Assembly: GCA_964030785.1 (NCBI GenBank)
Contig: OZ034968.1
Span: 52,339,730 to 52,403,729, forward strand
Direction of reading: 5' to 3'
Source: Siderastrea siderea
Taxonomy: Eukaryota; Cnidaria; Anthozoa; Scleractinia; Rhizangiidae
Length of the DNA: 64,000 nucleotides
The notes under the pieces were generated by a model. It was given only the letters and a program-made list of their open reading frames with translations. It was not told the origin of the DNA and made no database searches. Positions 62,401-64,000 of this stretch are shown one piece after another; positions within the stretch are counted from its first letter, which is position 1; each line of letters opens with the position of its first letter. Position numbers and translations under genes: made by a program.

Positions 62401-63939
62401 AACATTTCCTTTTATCATTTTTTCTCGTCAGTGAGGCCATCTTCTTGCGATTTCGACACATCAATGTGTGGCTTTGTGCAGGATAAAAGTGACAAGTTTG
62501 ACTGGACTCGACATAGTGGAACAACGTCGTCTTCTAACACAGGCCCGTCCTCTGACCATACTGGAAAAGGAGGTAGGCTATTAAAAGAGAAGTGTTTGCC
62601 CGTGCAGTATCCTATTTTTGTGCTATTTAGTTTTTTGCCACCTATTTCAGGAAACTTATCTTACTTAAAATCCTTTTCCAAAAGTAGAACAGAAATCCAT
62701 CGAGAAGTTTGCCATATTCTAATCTTAAATCAATCAATAAGTCATTTCAAATACCGACAAGTTAAATAACATTTCATGTTAGAAAATATGTTTATATAGA
62801 TTTTCTAAGTCTTCAGTCTTTTTGATGAAAAAAAGCTAAATCACTTTTAAATTACAAAAGGATGATGTATTTTATTTTTCTTCCACTGACATACCAGTGC
62901 TTACGAATTGGTTCAATACTAGACACTAGATTCGTGCTCATAGTTTTTGGCCAACTAACCAAGTACTTGAAATCTAGTGACGTGTGCTATTCGAAATAAA
63001 CGATAATTGCAAAAAGGGGCACTTTTAAGAGGTTTTCATGAATTTAATATTACGCACTTTTAATTTTGCATAGGATATTACATGTACATAGAAACGTCAA
63101 GTCCTCGAAAGCTAGGTGATAATGCAAAACTGAACAGTCCGTTGCTGAGCTTCAGTGGATACATGTGCCTCAAATTCTTCTACCACATGTATGGTGCAAC
63201 CATTGGCAAACTGAATGTCATGATCGATGGTAGCAGAGTGTTCTCTGCTAGTGGCAATAAAGGCAACAAATGGATGGAAGCCAGGATAACCACATATCGC
63301 GTTGGAAATGCCAGGGTAAGAAAACAGTGGCTTGTCAAACTGTCTAGTATATGCTATACATAGTTGAAGACTTTTTAAATACCAGACTCATTTTATAAAA
63401 CTCTTTGAACCATTGCAGGTAATATTTGAGGGAATAACAGGAAGCAGCTTTACTGGTGATATCGCCATTGACGACTTCTCATTAAGCAAGGGTCGCTGTG
63501 CTCCAAGTAAGTTTTAAAGCGGAGTAAAAAACTGACTGAAATTGTGACATGGAGTACCTATCTTCTTTTCTTTGCAATACTTCTAATCATTTTATTCAGC
63601 AACGTTCTTTCGTGTCAAAATTAGCTCTTGTCAGTCATTTCTTCCTTTTTGTCACGGATTCACTTTTACTACGGTACGTCAATCAAGGAAAACGTGTAGC
63701 ATACAATCACTAATGAAGCATAAAACTCAAAATTGCTTGGAAATTTGATGTCTGTTTCTTCTCTTCTAACATTTCCTTTTATCATTTTTTCTCGTCAGTG
63801 AGGCCATCTTCTTGCGATTTCGACACATCAATGTGTGGCTTTGTGCAGGATAAAAGTGACAAGTTTGACTGGACTCGACATAGTGGAACAACGTCGTCTT
63901 CTAACACAGGCCCGTCCTCTGACCATACTGGAAAAGGAG
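32346..63939 (+). CDS. Multi-MAM-domain secreted/extracellular protein, 3' part beyond window
   Basis: Spliced gene model read from sequence. Exon 1 (32346-32423; in-frame ATGs at 32334 and 32337 are alternatives) encodes a signal peptide [21 protein letters not shown] and ends in phase 0. Exon 2 (33228-33291) is a 21-codon linker, phase 0 to 1. Then come 21 complete three-exon MAM modules and exon A of the 22nd. Each module is 157 residues with four Cys (S-S-C-D-F-D, S-M-C-G-F, Y-M-C-L-K-F, G-R-C), matching the MAM fold, and ends V-I-F-E-G-I-T-G-S ... [13 protein letters not shown] domains mediate adhesion outside the cell; in corals MAM proteins occur in the skeletal matrix. No TM segment is in view. 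Module 13 has a broken donor. Predicted length in window exceeds 3,390 residues. Confidence 0.8.
33228..33291 (+). CDS. Linker exon 2 of the MAM gene
   Basis: 64 nt between a long pyrimidine tract plus CAG acceptor and a T|GTAAGT donor. Read from phase 0 it is open ([13 protein letters not shown]) and ends in phase 1, which joins MAM module 1 in frame (T|GG gives Trp). Confidence 0.65.
33983..34668. mobile_element. Non-autonomous TIR DNA transposon (MITE-like)
   Basis: 686 bp bounded by a perfect 24-bp inverted repeat starting GGGTGCGTTTCTTTGGG. Internal copies of GCGTTTCTTT (about 34,029, 34,160 and 34,589) and many AATCC(G)GATT motifs give further sub-terminal inversions. No transposase frame is present. 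Target-site duplication is unclear: TTAA lies 6 nt outside on the left and 5 nt outside on the right. It sits in the intron before MAM module 1. Confidence 0.8.
34669..35493. other. Intron sequence before MAM module 1, nothing recognised
   Basis: AT-rich, no ORF, and no match to the repeat units. It ends in a pyrimidine-rich tract and GGTAG acceptor at 35493. Confidence 0.5.
35494..36572 (+). repeat. MAM module 1 (founder-like, most diverged)
   Basis: Exon A 35494-35631 (138 nt, one codon shorter than the rest), B 36140-36381, C 36485-36572. Exon A has unique residues: D-K-S-M-C where others have D-T-S-M-C, S-T-D-H and G-K-R-G, and keeps N-S-G where modules 3-18 have H-N-G. Its upstream flank differs from later modules, so it marks the array start. 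Confidence 0.85.
36865..37939 (+). repeat. MAM module 2
   Basis: A 36865-37005, B 37507-37748, C 37852-37939. It still has T-R-N-S-G in exon A, intermediate between module 1 and the homogenised core. Confidence 0.85.
38232..39304 (+). repeat. MAM module 3
   Basis: A 38232-38372, B 38872-39113, C 39217-39304. Exon C ends R-C-S-P and its donor is GTACGT, as in modules 8 and 13. Intron A-B shares a one-base deletion with 8 and 13. Confidence 0.85.
39597..40671 (+). repeat. MAM module 4
   Basis: A 39597-39737 (starts with Thr codon ACG where others have Arg), B 40239-40480 with [10 protein letters not shown] 40584-40671. B variant shared with modules 9 and 14. The downstream intron has a small deletion near 40,813, also seen after module 14. 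Confidence 0.85.
40957..42030 (+). repeat. MAM module 5
   Basis: A 40957-41097 (CAA for the Gln codon, as in 10, 15, 17 and 18), B 41598-41839, C 41943-42030 with G-H-C-A-P. The B-C part and following intron match module 11. Confidence 0.85.
42326..43400 (+). repeat. MAM module 6
   Basis: A 42326-42466 (silent CGG for the first Arg, shared with module 12), B 42968-43209 with a unique N-K-S-N-K, C 43313-43400. Confidence 0.85.
43693..44768 (+). repeat. MAM module 7
   Basis: A 43693-43833 with unique D-F-E-T-S-T-C, B 44336-44577, C 44681-44768. The intron before B has one extra T (TTAATTATTACG), as also before module 19 B. Confidence 0.85.
45063..46135 (+). repeat. MAM module 8 (module 3 type)
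   Basis: A 45063-45203, B 45703-45944, C 46048-46135 ending R-C-S-P with a GTACGT donor. Confidence 0.85.
46428..47502 (+). repeat. MAM module 9 (module 4 type)
   Basis: A 46428-46568, B 47070-47311 with [10 protein letters not shown] 47415-47502. Confidence 0.85.
47795..48869 (+). repeat. MAM module 10
   Basis: A 47795-47935, B 48437-48678, C 48782-48869 with K-G-I-S-F and C-A-L replacing T-G-S-S-F and C-A-P. The following intron lacks ~130 bp, giving the short 1237-bp period; module 17 is the same. Confidence 0.85.
49032..50105 (+). repeat. MAM module 11 (mosaic of types 4 and 5)
   Basis: A 49032-49172, B 49673-49914, C 50018-50105 with G-H-C-A-P. The intron after exon A follows the module 4/9 pattern, then switches to the module 5 pattern before B, as expected of recombination or conversion. 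Confidence 0.85.
50401..51474 (+). repeat. MAM module 12 (module 6 start, module 8-like intron, module 19-like end)
   Basis: A 50401-50541 with CGG Arg, B 51042-51283, C 51387-51474. Intron A-B switches from the module 6 to the module 8 variant within its span. Confidence 0.85.
51767..52839 (+). repeat. MAM module 13 with lost exon B splice donor
   Basis: A 51767-51907, B 52407-52648, C 52752-52839 (R-C-S-P, GTACGT donor). The intron after B starts AT instead of GT (G to A at 52649), the only such change in 21 copies. Without splicing the frame reads on for about 13 codons to a stop. Confidence 0.85.
53132..54206 (+). repeat. MAM module 14 (module 4 type)
   Basis: A 53132-53272, B 53774-54015, C 54119-54206. 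It has the L-S-D/K-L-D variant and the small downstream intron deletion of module 4. Confidence 0.85.
54492..55566 (+). repeat. MAM module 15
   Basis: A 54492-54632, B 55134-55375, C 55479-55566 ending R-C-S-P but with the normal GTAAGT donor, a mixed state. Confidence 0.85.
55859..56933 (+). repeat. MAM module 16
   Basis: A 55859-55999, B 56501-56742 with L-G-D but K-L-D (half of the module 4 variant), C 56846-56933. Confidence 0.85.
57226..58300 (+). repeat. MAM module 17 (module 10 type)
   Basis: A 57226-57366, B 57868-58109, C 58213-58300 with K-G-I-S-F and C-A-L; the following intron carries the same ~130-bp deletion as module 10. Confidence 0.85.
58463..59537 (+). repeat. MAM module 18
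   Basis: A 58463-58603, B 59105-59346, C 59450-59537. Exon A is the last copy with H-N-G; the intron has AAGTGTTTGCC, linking it to modules 20-22. Confidence 0.85.
59830..60901 (+). repeat. MAM module 19
   Basis: A 59830-59970 with H-S-G, B 60469-60710, C 60814-60901. Intron A-B has unique small changes (ACCAAGTTAAATAAC). Confidence 0.85.
61196..62269 (+). repeat. MAM module 20
   Basis: A 61196-61336 with H-S-G, B 61837-62078 with unique M-Y-M-E-T, C 62182-62269 with I-K-G-S-S-F. The following intron has the ~130-bp deletion (period 1236). Confidence 0.85.
62432..63506 (+). repeat. MAM module 21
   Basis: A 62432-62572 with H-S-G, B 63074-63315, C 63419-63506. Last complete module in view. 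Confidence 0.85.
63799..63939 (+). repeat. MAM module 22, exon A only (window edge)
   Basis: Exon A is complete with H-S-G. Intron sequence runs to the window end with no sign of divergence, so the array continues. Confidence 0.85.
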
Positions 63940-64000
63940 GTAGGCTATTAAAAGAGAAGTGTTTGCCCGTGCAGTATCCTATTTTTGTGCTATTTAGTTT

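Noticed and set aside
35494..64000. Regular repeats as a CRISPR array
   Set aside because: Units are ~1.37 kb with exons and splice sites; spacing and content are those of a tandem exon array in an animal gene.

Overview
The window joins two very different pieces of DNA. Bases 1 to about 21,490 are a compact, GC-richer Maverick/Polinton-type element (adintovirus-like endogenous DNA virus). It carries the diagnostic set of protein-primed family B DNA polymerase, chromodomain integrase, FtsK/HerA-type packaging ATPase, adenain-like protease and double-jelly-roll major capsid protein. Bases from about 21,490 to the end are AT-rich, intron-bearing animal DNA. A secreted or extracellular protein made of near-identical MAM domains suggests a cnidarian host. 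An anthozoan such as a reef coral is my best guess, but this is inference from domain content only.

Element layout: the polymerase (8-4114, minus) diverges from two overlapping plus-strand regulator-like ORFs (4352-5852). A minus-strand block (6073-18036) holds the virion and packaging genes, the integrase, an unknown gene and a GRF zinc-finger protein. It includes a PLA2-like protein, several small Arg-rich core-like proteins, two paralogous 346/347-aa structural candidates, a two-TM protein and a poly-Gly protein. A tRNA-like Pol III unit sits between ATPase and protease. Right of this lie a plus-strand SLOG-fold gene (18252-18944), a minus-strand helical protein (19252-19809) and a plus-strand three-ORF cluster (20046-20866). 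Every recognisable element gene is open, so this copy looks recent. Genes are nearly back to back, with repeated stop-start contacts and TATA-like boxes mainly ahead of cluster heads. Eight small proteins carry motifs fitting the adenain cleavage consensus. The divergent promoter at the left (4115-4351) reappears inverted at the right (19810-20045). The left terminus lies outside the window, so terminal repeats and target-site duplication cannot be defined.

Host layout: a ~2.45-kb unit repeats about four times from 21,490 to 31,275, with a degraded fifth part. Each full unit holds a signal-peptide first exon ending in phase 0; the fourth copy has a stop. A divergent signal-peptide exon follows at 32,346, then a phase 0-1 linker exon (33,228-33,291), an intron containing a non-autonomous TIR transposon (33,983-34,668), and a tandem array of three-exon MAM modules from 35,494 to the window edge. 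There are 21 complete modules and the first exon of a 22nd. Each module is 471 coding nt (157 aa), symmetric phase 1-1, with a genomic period of ~1,365 bp (1,237 bp in three deleted copies). Introns are nearly as conserved as exons, and unit variants recur in blocks, so recent multi-unit duplication or gene conversion is likely. One module (13) has lost its exon B splice donor.
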